Source: Salinivibrio sharmensis (GTDB lineage Bacteria; Pseudomonadota; Gammaproteobacteria; Enterobacterales; Vibrionaceae). From it: a DNA stretch of 64,000 nucleotides. The DNA lies in the NCBI RefSeq assembly GCF_001995985.1, contig NZ_MUFC01000006.1:145643-209642 (forward strand). The letters run 5' to 3'. Made by a program: the position numbers and the translations under genes. Positions 41,759-49,902 of the stretch are shown in pieces. The notes below the pieces were generated by a model that saw nothing but the letters and a program-made list of their open reading frames with translations, did no database searches and was not told the origin of the DNA. The stretch's first letter is position 1; each line of letters begins with the position of its first letter.

Positions 41759-42071
41759 CAAGGTCATTATCAGGAGAGAATCGTGATTGTATCCTGAAGC
41801 GGATAACCTTTTTAGCTGTTTTTTTTAACGAAAGTAACGTCAGCGTCGCGCTTTTTTACGGTTTTAACGATTATTCACATTGCAGCCTTCACTTAACTTG
41901 GGCTTAGTGAAGGTGTTTGCTGGCCTGGAACAACAAGTATCCCTTGGGGCACCCCATCCATAATCACAACGTAAGGGTCAGCGACACAGGAAGCTTGAGT
42001 TCGTAAAGGTTGTTCGCAACGAGCTCATCACTATCCATCACGTGAACTGAAAGCAACAGTAAGGAATGGCT
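41759..42071 (+). promoter_or_regulatory. Long leader of the chitin operon
   Basis: About 310 bases of untranslated leader precede the binding-protein gene. A four-codon frame at 41783-41797 (GTG ATT GTA TCC then TGA) has AGGAG six bases upstream. T-rich stretches follow (TTTTTTTT near 41820), and CCTTCACT/AGTGAAGG forms a hairpin at 41886-41913. Whether the leader regulates the operon is not known. Confidence 0.5.
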
Positions 42072-43760
42072 ATGTTTTCGAGTAACATTAGAGTTGCCAG
42101 CAAGACCCTACTTGCCTCTGCAATTATCGGTGCGCTGAGCGCAAGTGCTGGCGTCAGTGCCGCCGAGCGCAGTGAGCTCACTATCCACCCGAAAGAATTC
42201 AATACTTTTGTCCGTAACTTTAACCCTTTCCTCGGCGCCACGTATCTGCACACCACGACTGACTTTATCTATGAGCCATTAGTGGTATTTAACGAAATGA
42301 AAGGCAACCAACCTGTCTTTCGTCTCGCAAGCGGCTATGAAATGGCCGATGACCTGAAAAGTGTCACCTTTACCCTACGCAAAGGGGTGAAATGGTCAGA
42401 CGGTGAAGCCTATACCGCTGATGATGTGGTGTATTCGTTTGATTTGGTCAAAAACCACCCTGAACTGGATCAATCTGGCATTAACCAATGGGTTGATGAT
42501 GTGAAGAAGGTAGACGATTACACCGTCCGCTTTGAACTCACTGAGGCAAACTCCAATGTACCCTACGAAATTGCGAAAGTACCTGTGGTGCCTGAGCACG
42601 TCTGGAAAAATGTTGAAGAGCCAGCGTCTTACACCAATAAAAACCCGGTAGGATCGGGTCCCTTCACCACTATCGATACCTTCACCTCTCAGCTCTACAT
42701 TCAATGTCGTAACCCGCATTATTGGGACAACGACAACCTCGATGTTGACTGTCTGCGCGTACCGCAAATTGCCAATAACGACCAGTTTTTAAGCAAAGTG
42801 ATCAACGGCGAGATGGACTGGACTTCCTCGTTTATTCCTGACATTGACCGCACTTATGCCGCGGCCAATCCAAATCATCACTATTGGTACCCTGCCGCTG
42901 GCACCCAAGCCTTTATGGTCAATTTTAATGACCCTGATCCGGCCAAGCGTGAAGCGCTGACCAATGTCGACTTCCGTCGCGCATTTTCGATGGCGCTAGA
43001 CCGTCAAACCATTATTGATATCGCGTTTTATGGCGGTGGTACGGTAAACGACTTCGCGTCTGGCTTAGGTTATGCCTTTGAGTCTTGGTCCGACGAAGCG
43101 GTGCATGAGAAATATCGCCAATACAATACGTACGATCTAGACGGCGCCAAAGCACTGCTTGCGAAAGCCGGCTTTAAAGATCAAGACGGTGATGGCTTTG
43201 TGGAAACCCCATCAGGCAAATCGTTTGAGCTCGAAATCCAATCTCCTAATGGCTGGACCGACTTCAACAACACCGTTCAGCTTGCGGTTGAGCAACTTGC
43301 CGAGGCCGGCATCAAAGCCAAGGCACGTACCCCAGATTTCTCGGTATACCGCCAAGCGATGCTCGAAGCTGACTACGACGTCGCTTACACCAACTACTTC
43401 CATGGTGCGGACCCTTATACCTATTGGAATAGCGCGTATAACTCCAACTTACAGGAAGGGGATGGCATGCCGCGGTTCGCAATGCATTACTACCAAAATG
43501 CCGAGCTCGACAAGCTGTTAGACAGCTTCTACAAAACCGCCGATAAAGCTGAGCAGCTGGAAATTGCCCACCAAATCCAAGCGATTATCGCCAAGGATCA
43601 GGTCACCATTCCGGTACTCTCTGGCGCACAAATGTATCAATACAACACAACCCGCTTCACCGGTTGGTGGAACGAAGACAATCCGAAAGGCCGCCCCTCT
43701 ATCTGGGCCGGCATTCCTGAACGTCTTCTCCATGTGCTGGACCTTAAGCCCGTTCAGTAA
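42072..43760 (+). CDS. cbp: Periplasmic chitooligosaccharide-binding protein
   Basis: This solute-binding protein of the SBP family 5 (Opp/Dpp type) feeds chitin oligosaccharides to the ABC transporter and, in Vibrio, keeps ChiS inactive when empty. The 562 residues have a signal peptide ending near GVSAAE and the family features YEPLVVFNEMKG, FTLRKGVKWSDGEAYTADDVVYSFDLVK (about 100-127) and NPVGSGPF (about 193). I start it at 42072, seven bases after AAGGA; the ATG at 42066 touches the ribosome site. It is first in the operon and followed by a hairpin. Confidence 0.9.
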   Translation: MFSSNIRVASKTLLASAIIGALSASAGVSAAERSELTIHPKEFNTFVRNFNPFLGATYLHTTTDFIYEPLVVFNEMKGNQPVFRLASGYEMADDLKSVTFTLRKGVKWSDGEAYTADDVVYSFDLVKNHPELDQSGINQWVDDVKKVDDYTVRFELTEANSNVPYEIAKVPVVPEHVWKNVEEPASYTNKNPVGSGPFTTIDTFTSQLYIQCRNPHYWDNDNLDVDCLRVPQIANNDQFLSKVINGEMDWTSSFIPDIDRTYAAANPNHHYWYPAAGTQAFMVNFNDPDPAKREALTNVDFRRAFSMALDRQTIIDIAFYGGGTVNDFASGLGYAFESWSDEAVHEKYRQYNTYDLDGAKALLAKAGFKDQDGDGFVETPSGKSFELEIQSPNGWTDFNNTVQLAVEQLAEAGIKAKARTPDFSVYRQAMLEADYDVAYTNYFHGADPYTYWNSAYNSNLQEGDGMPRFAMHYYQNAELDKLLDSFYKTADKAEQLEIAHQIQAIIAKDQVTIPVLSGAQMYQYNTTRFTGWWNEDNPKGRPSIWAGIPERLLHVLDLKPVQ

Positions 43761-43767
43761 CCAGTAT

Positions 43768-43790
43768 CGGGCGCCTTGCGCGCCCGCTTT
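43768..43790 (+). terminator. Hairpin between cbp and the permease genes
   Basis: The stem CGGGCGC/GCGCCCG is followed by CTTTTCC. It could trim or stabilise the mRNA so that the binding protein is made in excess over the transporter, a common arrangement in ABC operons. Confidence 0.6.
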
Positions 43791-43843
43791 TCCACGATGT
43801 TCACACCAAGAACATCACCACTTCGCTGTGTAAGGTGTGGGTT

Positions 43844-44830
43844 ATGGGTTATTTTTTCCGACGGCTAACTTTTTACATGATTGCCCTTTTAGTGGCAGCA
43901 ACACTCAATTTTATTATTCCTCGTGCCATGCCCGGTGATCCGGTCACCATGATGTTTGCCAATGCCTCGGTGCAAGTCACTCCAGAGCGGATTGAGGCAA
44001 TGAAACAACTGCTGGGCTTTGTCGATGGCCCCCTCTATATGCAGTATTTCACCTACATGAAAAACGTGCTGAGCTGGGATTTAGGCACCTCGATCCAATT
44101 TTATCCGTTGTCGGTTAACGAGCTCCTCGGCAAAGCCTTTGGCTGGTCGCTGTTTCTCGCCGGCAGTGCGGTGCTGCTGTCGTTCTCGCTAGGTTCGATT
44201 TTGGGCATTTTTGCCGCTTGGAAGCGCGGCGGGAAATACGATGCTGTGATCACCCCAGGCATGCTGATTATCCAAGCGGTGCCTCAAGTGGTTATCGCGA
44301 TGCTGGCGCTGTTTATTTTCGCCATTGGGTTGAAGTGGTTTCCAACCGGATACGCCTACACGCCGGGCGTCACCCCAGACTGGACCAGCTGGACCTTTAT
44401 TAAAGATGTGGCCTATCACGCCGTACTCCCGCTTTTTTGTGCCTCCATCATTCAAGTAGGCGGCTTTTTGGTCAACATGCGTAACAACATGATTAACCTG
44501 CTGGCAGAAGACTACATCACCATGGCCCGCGGCAAAGGGTTAAGCGAAAACCGCGTGGTGTTTAACTATGCGGCGCGGAACGCGCTCTTACCCAGTGTCA
44601 CCGCGCTATCGATGTCGCTGGGTATTGCCATCGGGGGCCAACTGATTGTGGAAATTATTTTTAACTATCCCGGTCTTGGCTCAGTGCTTTTGAATGCGAT
44701 CAACGCGCGCGACTATCAAGTCCTACAAGGCCAGCTACTCATTATGACCTTGTTTATGCTCTCGTTTAACTTAATTGCTGACATGCTGTACGTGGTCCTT
44801 GACCCACGCCTGCGCAAAGGAGGCAAATAA
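43844..44830 (+). CDS. Chitooligosaccharide ABC transporter permease 1 (DppB type)
   Basis: This inner-membrane permease has 328 residues and six predicted membrane segments. The N-terminus FFRRLTFYMIALLVAATLNFIIPRAMPGDP is typical of DppB/OppB proteins, and the EAA loop is in DYITMARGKGLSENRVVFNYAARNALLPS (about 225-253). TAAGG lies nine bases before the ATG at 43844; a GTG at 43835 is an alternative. It corresponds in position to V. cholerae VC0619 as I recall the locus. Confidence 0.88.
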   Translation: MGYFFRRLTFYMIALLVAATLNFIIPRAMPGDPVTMMFANASVQVTPERIEAMKQLLGFVDGPLYMQYFTYMKNVLSWDLGTSIQFYPLSVNELLGKAFGWSLFLAGSAVLLSFSLGSILGIFAAWKRGGKYDAVITPGMLIIQAVPQVVIAMLALFIFAIGLKWFPTGYAYTPGVTPDWTSWTFIKDVAYHAVLPLFCASIIQVGGFLVNMRNNMINLLAEDYITMARGKGLSENRVVFNYAARNALLPSVTALSMSLGIAIGGQLIVEIIFNYPGLGSVLLNAINARDYQVLQGQLLIMTLFMLSFNLIADMLYVVLDPRLRKGGK

Positions 44831-44831
44831 T

Positions 44832-45860
44832 ATGAAAGATCTCCTCACGCTTATCGTGCGCAATAAAATTGCCCGCGCCGGTTCCATCATTGTTGGCCTA
44901 TTTATATTGATGGCGGTCTTCGCGCCGTTGTTGACCCAGCATGCGCCAGACAAACGCACCGGCAATCCGCATGAATATCCCAGCTTTATCGTCAAAGCGG
45001 CGCAAGCCAACCCAGACGGCTGGGTCGCCACACACTTAGCGGATGATCGTCGCACCCTACTGATGTCGAAAAAGGCCGACCATGTCCTTGGCACCACCCG
45101 TATGGGCCGTGATGTCTGGTCGCAGTTGGTACATGGCGCCCGTGTTTCGTTGGCGGTAGGTTTTGGGGCCGGTATCACCGTGTGTGTCCTCGCAACCTTA
45201 ATTGGCATTACCGCCGGCTATTTAGGCGGTTGGGTTGACGATGTACTCACCGCCGCAATGAACATTATGTTGGTCATTCCGCAATACCCACTCTTGTTCG
45301 TGCTCGCCGCGTTTATCGGCGAAGCCGGACCGCTGACGATCGCCATCATTATTGGCTGTACTTCTTGGGCTTGGGGCGCACGGGTGGTTCGCTCACAAAC
45401 CCTTGCCCTGCGCGAAAAAGAGTTCGTGAAAGCCGCCGAAGTGCTGGGTGAGTCGCGCTTTCGTATCACCTTTGTCGAGATCTTGCCTAATCTCGTGCCC
45501 ATTGTTGGCGCTAGCTTTATTGGCTCGGTGATGTATGCCATTGCCATGGAGTCGATTATCTCTTTCTTGGGCCTTGGTGACCCCAACACCATCAGCTGGG
45601 GGATCATGCTCTACAACGTACAAACCTCATCATCCATGCTGATCGGCGCTTGGTGGGAGCTGATCGCGCCTTGTATTGCGCTGACCTTACTGGTGACGGG
45701 GCTTGCGTTACTCAACTTCGCGGTGGATGAAATTGCCAACCCGCAATTACGTGCGCAAAAAGGGATGAAGCGCTGGAAAAAACTCAGCCAACAAGAAAAG
45801 AAAGCCCGCGACGAGAATCCCGTTGCCGAACACATGCTGATCAGTGGAGATAAATCATGA
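44832..45860 (+). CDS. Chitooligosaccharide ABC transporter permease 2 (DppC type)
   Basis: The 342-residue partner permease has an N-terminal membrane segment (RAGSIIVGLFILMAVFAPLL), a long loop of about 70 residues and five further segments. The EAA motif is in EKEFVKAAEVLGESRFRITFVEILPN (about 196-221). It starts one base after the first permease stop, with GGAGG in that gene's end serving as ribosome site, and its stop overlaps the first ATPase gene. Confidence 0.88.
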   Translation: MKDLLTLIVRNKIARAGSIIVGLFILMAVFAPLLTQHAPDKRTGNPHEYPSFIVKAAQANPDGWVATHLADDRRTLLMSKKADHVLGTTRMGRDVWSQLVHGARVSLAVGFGAGITVCVLATLIGITAGYLGGWVDDVLTAAMNIMLVIPQYPLLFVLAAFIGEAGPLTIAIIIGCTSWAWGARVVRSQTLALREKEFVKAAEVLGESRFRITFVEILPNLVPIVGASFIGSVMYAIAMESIISFLGLGDPNTISWGIMLYNVQTSSSMLIGAWWELIAPCIALTLLVTGLALLNFAVDEIANPQLRAQKGMKRWKKLSQQEKKARDENPVAEHMLISGDKS

Positions 45861-46843
45861 GTCGCACCCCACTTATCTCAATCCGTGACCTGTGCGTGGA
45901 CTACATTACCGATGCCGGTGATGTCCGAGCCTGCGATCACGTCAGTTTTGACATTGCCCCCGGTGAAGTATTCGGCCTGGCTGGCGAATCGGGGTGCGGT
46001 AAATCCACCGTTGCCTTTTCGCTGATGCGCCTGCATAAGCCACCTGCCTTTATCACCGGCGGCGAAGTCATCTTTAACGGCGAGAATATTCTCGAGTACA
46101 GCGACGCTCGGATGCGCGACTTTCGCTGGCGCGAGATGTCGATGGTGTTTCAAAGCGCCATGAACGCCCTTAATCCAGTGCTGACGCTCGAAGAACAGTT
46201 TTGCGATGTGCTGATGCGCCACACCAACTTGACCCGCAAACAAGCGGTGAAGCGGGCTCAAGGCTTGCTAGAAATTGTCGATATTCATCCCAGCCGTCTG
46301 ACCGATTATCCGCATCAGTTTTCGGGCGGGATGCGTCAACGCTTGGTAATTGCCATTGCACTGGCCCTCAACCCGAAAATGATCATCATGGATGAGCCCA
46401 CCACGGCATTAGATGTGGTGGTGCAGCGTGAGATCTTGCAAAAAATCTACGCGTTAAAAGAAGAGTTTGGCTTTTCGATTCTGTTTATCACCCATGATTT
46501 ATCGCTCATGGTCGAGTTTTCCGATCGGATTGGGATCATGTATTCCGGTGAGCTGATTGAGGTCGCGCCGTCCAAACAGGTGCTCAACAACCCCTACCAC
46601 CCTTATACCGAAGGACTGGGCAGCTCATTCCCCTCACTCACCGGACCTAAGCGCCAGCTCACGGGGATCCCAGGCAACCCGCTCAACTTGCTCGAAATCC
46701 CGACCGGTTGCCGCTTTCAAGCGCGCTGTGCTCAGGTGCATGAGCGGTGTCGAACCACGCAAACGGCGCTGCGCCAAATCGAACCGGGCCGGTATTCCAA
46801 CTGCCATCTATACGGCGAGCCCATCGCCCAACAAAAACTCTAA
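45857..46843 (+). CDS. Chitooligosaccharide ABC transporter ATPase 1 (DppD type)
   Basis: The 328 residues contain Walker A GESGCGKST (about 41-49), the signature FSGGMRQRLVIA (about 155-166), Walker B MIIMDEPTTALD (about 174-185) and the switch His in FITHDLS. The C-terminal oligopeptide-transport extension has GCRFQARCAQVHERC. It overlaps the permease gene by four bases. Confidence 0.92.
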   Translation: MSRTPLISIRDLCVDYITDAGDVRACDHVSFDIAPGEVFGLAGESGCGKSTVAFSLMRLHKPPAFITGGEVIFNGENILEYSDARMRDFRWREMSMVFQSAMNALNPVLTLEEQFCDVLMRHTNLTRKQAVKRAQGLLEIVDIHPSRLTDYPHQFSGGMRQRLVIAIALALNPKMIIMDEPTTALDVVVQREILQKIYALKEEFGFSILFITHDLSLMVEFSDRIGIMYSGELIEVAPSKQVLNNPYHPYTEGLGSSFPSLTGPKRQLTGIPGNPLNLLEIPTGCRFQARCAQVHERCRTTQTALRQIEPGRYSNCHLYGEPIAQQKL

Positions 46844-46870
46844 TAACGCGCCAATGTGAGGAAGTCAGTG

Positions 46871-47866
46871 ATGAGTACAGGTTTTGGAGAACTGCTGGTT
46901 GAAGGGAAAAACGTGGTGAAAGATTTTCCCATTAACAGTCATGCCCTTAAACAACCCATGATGCGAGCGATCAATGACGTCTCGTTCAAAATGTACAAAG
47001 GCCGTGGACTTGCCGTGGTAGGTGAGTCGGGCTCGGGCAAATCCACCACCGCGAAAATGATCGCAAAAATGTACGCCCCGACCGACGGCTGCATTGAATA
47101 TCGGGGCCGCGATATTACCACCATTAAAAAACGTGATGAGCTGATGCGCTATCGCGAAGGCCTGCAAATGGTCTGGCAAGACCCTTTTGGCTCGCTCAAC
47201 CCCACGCATAATGTGTTTCATCATATTGCGCGCCCGTTGTTGATTCACAAAAAAGTCGCCAAGCGCGATAAAGCTCAGTTGAAAGAGCGGGTGTTCGAGC
47301 TGCTCGAGCAAGTGGGCCTGACTCCGGCCAAAGAAACGGCGGAGAAATTCCCCCATCAGCTGTCGGGCGGTCAACGTCAGAGGATAAACCTAGCGCGTAA
47401 CATCGCCGTGGGTGCGGAAGTGGTACTTGCCGACGAGCCGACCTCGATGCTGGATGTGTCGATTCGTGCCGGTGTGCTTAACCTCATGGAAGAGATGAAA
47501 GTGGAGAAGCAAATGTCGCTGCTCTACATCACCCATGACATCGCCACCGCGCGCTACATTGCCGAAGACTTGGCAGTGATGTACGTCGGCCATATGGTCG
47601 AATGGGGAGACACCGAAGAGATTATTCATCATCCCCAACACCCTTATACCCAGTTGTTGGTCTCGGCCGTGCCCGACCCGAGCAAGTCTATTCACGAAAA
47701 ACTAAAGGGCAACAAGGGTGAGATCCCCCTATGGACACCGGATTCGGTCGGCTGCCCTTTTGCTGGCCGCTGCCCGCATGCGACAGCCAAATGCACTGAG
47801 CAGTTACCCGGCGTGACCAAGCTCGCCGACAACCACTATGTGCGCTGCTATTTGTACGAGCAATAG
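46871..47866 (+). CDS. Chitooligosaccharide ABC transporter ATPase 2 (DppF type)
   Basis: The 331 residues contain Walker A GESGSGKST (about 52-60), the signature LSGGQRQRINLA (about 163-174), Walker B VVLADEPTSMLD and YITHDIA. The C-terminus has CPFAGRCPHATAKC. GAGGAAG precedes the ATG at 46871; an earlier GTG at 46856 is in frame but includes the ribosome site. It pairs with the first ATPase. Confidence 0.92.
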   Translation: MSTGFGELLVEGKNVVKDFPINSHALKQPMMRAINDVSFKMYKGRGLAVVGESGSGKSTTAKMIAKMYAPTDGCIEYRGRDITTIKKRDELMRYREGLQMVWQDPFGSLNPTHNVFHHIARPLLIHKKVAKRDKAQLKERVFELLEQVGLTPAKETAEKFPHQLSGGQRQRINLARNIAVGAEVVLADEPTSMLDVSIRAGVLNLMEEMKVEKQMSLLYITHDIATARYIAEDLAVMYVGHMVEWGDTEEIIHHPQHPYTQLLVSAVPDPSKSIHEKLKGNKGEIPLWTPDSVGCPFAGRCPHATAKCTEQLPGVTKLADNHYVRCYLYEQ

Positions 47867-47886
47867 CGACCAATAAGGATACCATC

Positions 47887-49902
47887 ATGCAAGTGCTGAC
47901 CAATCACATTGGCTACTCGTTACACGGTGACAAATACGCGGTGATCGTCAGTGACAGCGACCGCCTCACCGGCACGCCCGTGGCACTGATTTCCCTGCCT
48001 CCTCTTAGGGGGACAGGCACATTTAATACTGCCGATAAAACTGCCTCCTCTTCTGGGGACAGGCACTTTAACGATGCCGCAAAAGATGCAGAAAAAAGCG
48101 AGAACCTTACCGGGACAGGCACTCTTGCTCTCGGGACAGACACTTTTGTTCGTGGTGTTCGTGGGACAGACACAGTGTCACTCGATAACGTGGTCGCGCA
48201 GTTTGCATTACAGCAAGGCACACAGTTAAACAACTGGCAGATAGGCACGGCTTATACCCTCGATTTTTCTGCCTTTGCACATCGCGGACGCTATCAACTC
48301 ATGCTGTTAACAGACACACCGGTATATTCCCATCCGTTTGAGATCAGGGATAATTGTCTGTTTCACACCACGTTTTCCGACCTGCTCCATTACTTTAAAT
48401 CGCAGCGGTGTAGCGGTATCTATGAACACGCGGATCAGCGCGCCAAGGTATTTGGCTCTGATGAACGCGTGGATGTGTCCGGCGGTTGGTACGATGCCTC
48501 TGGCGATGTGAGCAAATACCTAAGCCACCTTTCCTATGCCAATTACTTTAATCCGCAACAAATCCCGCTATTGGCTTGGGGGCTGGCCGATCTTGCCAGC
48601 CAGTTTAGCTCGGACACGCTGCCCGCGTTTATGCGTATGCGATTAGCCGATGAAGCGAAACACGGCGCCGATTTTCTTCTCCGTATGCAACACCCCAGTG
48701 GTTTTTTTTATATGACGGTGTTTGATCAATGGTCGAAAGACCCAGAGCGCCGCACCCTTTGCGCTTACGCGACGCAAGATGGGGTGATGAGTGAGGCTTA
48801 CCAAGCCGGTTTTCGTCAAGGCGGCGGCATGGCGATTGCTGCCCTTGCCGCCGCAAGCCGAGCACCGCTTTACGCCGAGCCAGACCAACAAACACGCTAT
48901 TTAGACGCCGCCATTCGCGGCTACTGGCATTTGGTTGAACATAACCGTTATTACCTTGATGACGGTGAGCCAAACATTATTGACGAAACCTGCGCCCTTC
49001 TCGCCGCATGCGAGTTACATCACGCCACTCGACAATCTACCGAGGAGCAATCTACCGGGAACAGTCACGCTTATTTAATGGGACAAGCACCTTTAGGTTC
49101 TGGGGACAGACACATTAGTGCGAACGGTGACTGTCCCTTCTTGAGCGAGGCACGAGGCTGGATGCAAAAGCTGGTCGTACGGCAGTGCAGTGATGAAACC
49201 TGTCAGTATTATTGGTCGGCAAATGCTGATGGGAGTCGCCCGTTTTACCATGCCGCTGATGCGGGTCTGCCCGGGTTGGCATTAGTTCGCTACCTCGATG
49301 TAGAAACCGACCCCAGCCATCAGGCTATCGCGCAAACAGCATTGGAACGCGCCTGCCAGTTTGAGCTCAACCTAACACAAACCGCTGATAATCCATTCGC
49401 GTATCCGCGTCAGTACGTCAAACCCGTCGATGGCGTCAAACAGGTGCGTCATTTTATTCCTCACCACAATGAAACCGACTATTGGTGGCAAGGCGAGAAT
49501 GCACGCTTGGGGTCACTGGCAACCTTTGCGTGTCATGCCATGCGCCATATTCAAGACGATGCGCTGAATGCGGCCCTCCACACCTTTAGCCAACGGGCGC
49601 TTAATTGGATCCTCGGTTTAAACCCATTTGATATCTGTATGCTCGATGGACATGGCCACAACAACCCAGATTACCTACCGCACTTGGGCTTTTTTAATGC
49701 CAAAGGGGGGATCTGCAATGGCATTACCTCAGGGATGAGGGATGAAACACAGATTGCATTCAACCCCGCGCCATATTGCGATGATATGGCGCAAAACTGG
49801 CGATGGGGCGAGCAGTGGTTGCCACATGCAAGCTGGTTTATGCTCGCCATCAGTGCGCAAACACTGATTGGCAACGGCCACTCGAACAAGGAGAACGCGT
49901 GA
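47887..49902 (+). CDS. GH9 glycoside hydrolase of the chitin operon, with repeat-derived insertions
   Basis: This GH9 enzyme has no signal peptide and probably trims imported chitin oligosaccharides, as the VC0615-type glucosaminidase does. The 671 residues have an N-terminal Ig-like domain, then the (alpha/alpha)6 barrel with GGWYDASGDVSKYLSH (catalytic Asp region, about 199-214) and HNETDYWWQGENARLG (catalytic Glu region, about 533-548). Two blocks do not fit. Residues about 37-98 (from PPLRGTGTF to GTDTVSLDN) and about 386-418 (from STEEQSTG to GDCPFLSE) are encoded by GGGACAGRCAC repeats. Without them the protein would be about 575 residues, near the size I recall for related enzymes. The frame is intact. 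Activity is not assured: the first block lies in a beta-domain loop and the second in a barrel loop. Confidence 0.83.
   Translation: MQVLTNHIGYSLHGDKYAVIVSDSDRLTGTPVALISLPPLRGTGTFNTADKTASSSGDRHFNDAAKDAEKSENLTGTGTLALGTDTFVRGVRGTDTVSLDNVVAQFALQQGTQLNNWQIGTAYTLDFSAFAHRGRYQLMLLTDTPVYSHPFEIRDNCLFHTTFSDLLHYFKSQRCSGIYEHADQRAKVFGSDERVDVSGGWYDASGDVSKYLSHLSYANYFNPQQIPLLAWGLADLASQFSSDTLPAFMRMRLADEAKHGADFLLRMQHPSGFFYMTVFDQWSKDPERRTLCAYATQDGVMSEAYQAGFRQGGGMAIAALAAASRAPLYAEPDQQTRYLDAAIRGYWHLVEHNRYYLDDGEPNIIDETCALLAACELHHATRQSTEEQSTGNSHAYLMGQAPLGSGDRHISANGDCPFLSEARGWMQKLVVRQCSDETCQYYWSANADGSRPFYHAADAGLPGLALVRYLDVETDPSHQAIAQTALERACQFELNLTQTADNPFAYPRQYVKPVDGVKQVRHFIPHHNETDYWWQGENARLGSLATFACHAMRHIQDDALNAALHTFSQRALNWILGLNPFDICMLDGHGHNNPDYLPHLGFFNAKGGICNGITSGMRDETQIAFNPAPYCDDMAQNWRWGEQWLPHASWFMLAISAQTLIGNGHSNKENA
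48011..48173 (+). repeat. GGGACAGRCAC cluster 2, inside the GH9 gene
   Basis: Five forward cores lie at 48011-48020, 48057-48066, 48113-48122, 48134-48143 and 48164-48173. They are read in two frames, as GTGT, GDRH, GTGT, GTDT and GTDT, and none gives a stop codon. The block splits the N-terminal domain between ALISL and VVAQFALQQG. Confidence 0.92.
49056..49137. repeat. GGGACAGRCAC cluster 3, inside the GH9 gene
   Basis: A degenerate core at 49056-49068 is followed by GGACAAGCAC (49081-49090), GGACAGACAC (49104-49113) and a reverse core GTGACTGTCCC (49127-49137). They are translated as GQAP, GDRH and GDCP. All stay in frame with the flanking GH9 sequence. Confidence 0.85.

Noticed and set aside
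48011-48173. Regularly spaced short repeats that could be read as a CRISPR array
   Set aside because: The repeats are only 10-16 bases, spacing varies from 21 to 56 bases, both orientations occur nearby, they lie within an open gene and no cas gene is present.
47887-49902. GH9 gene as a pseudogene
   Set aside because: Despite the repeat blocks there is no stop or frameshift, the catalytic regions are present, and coupling to the GH20 gene is intact.
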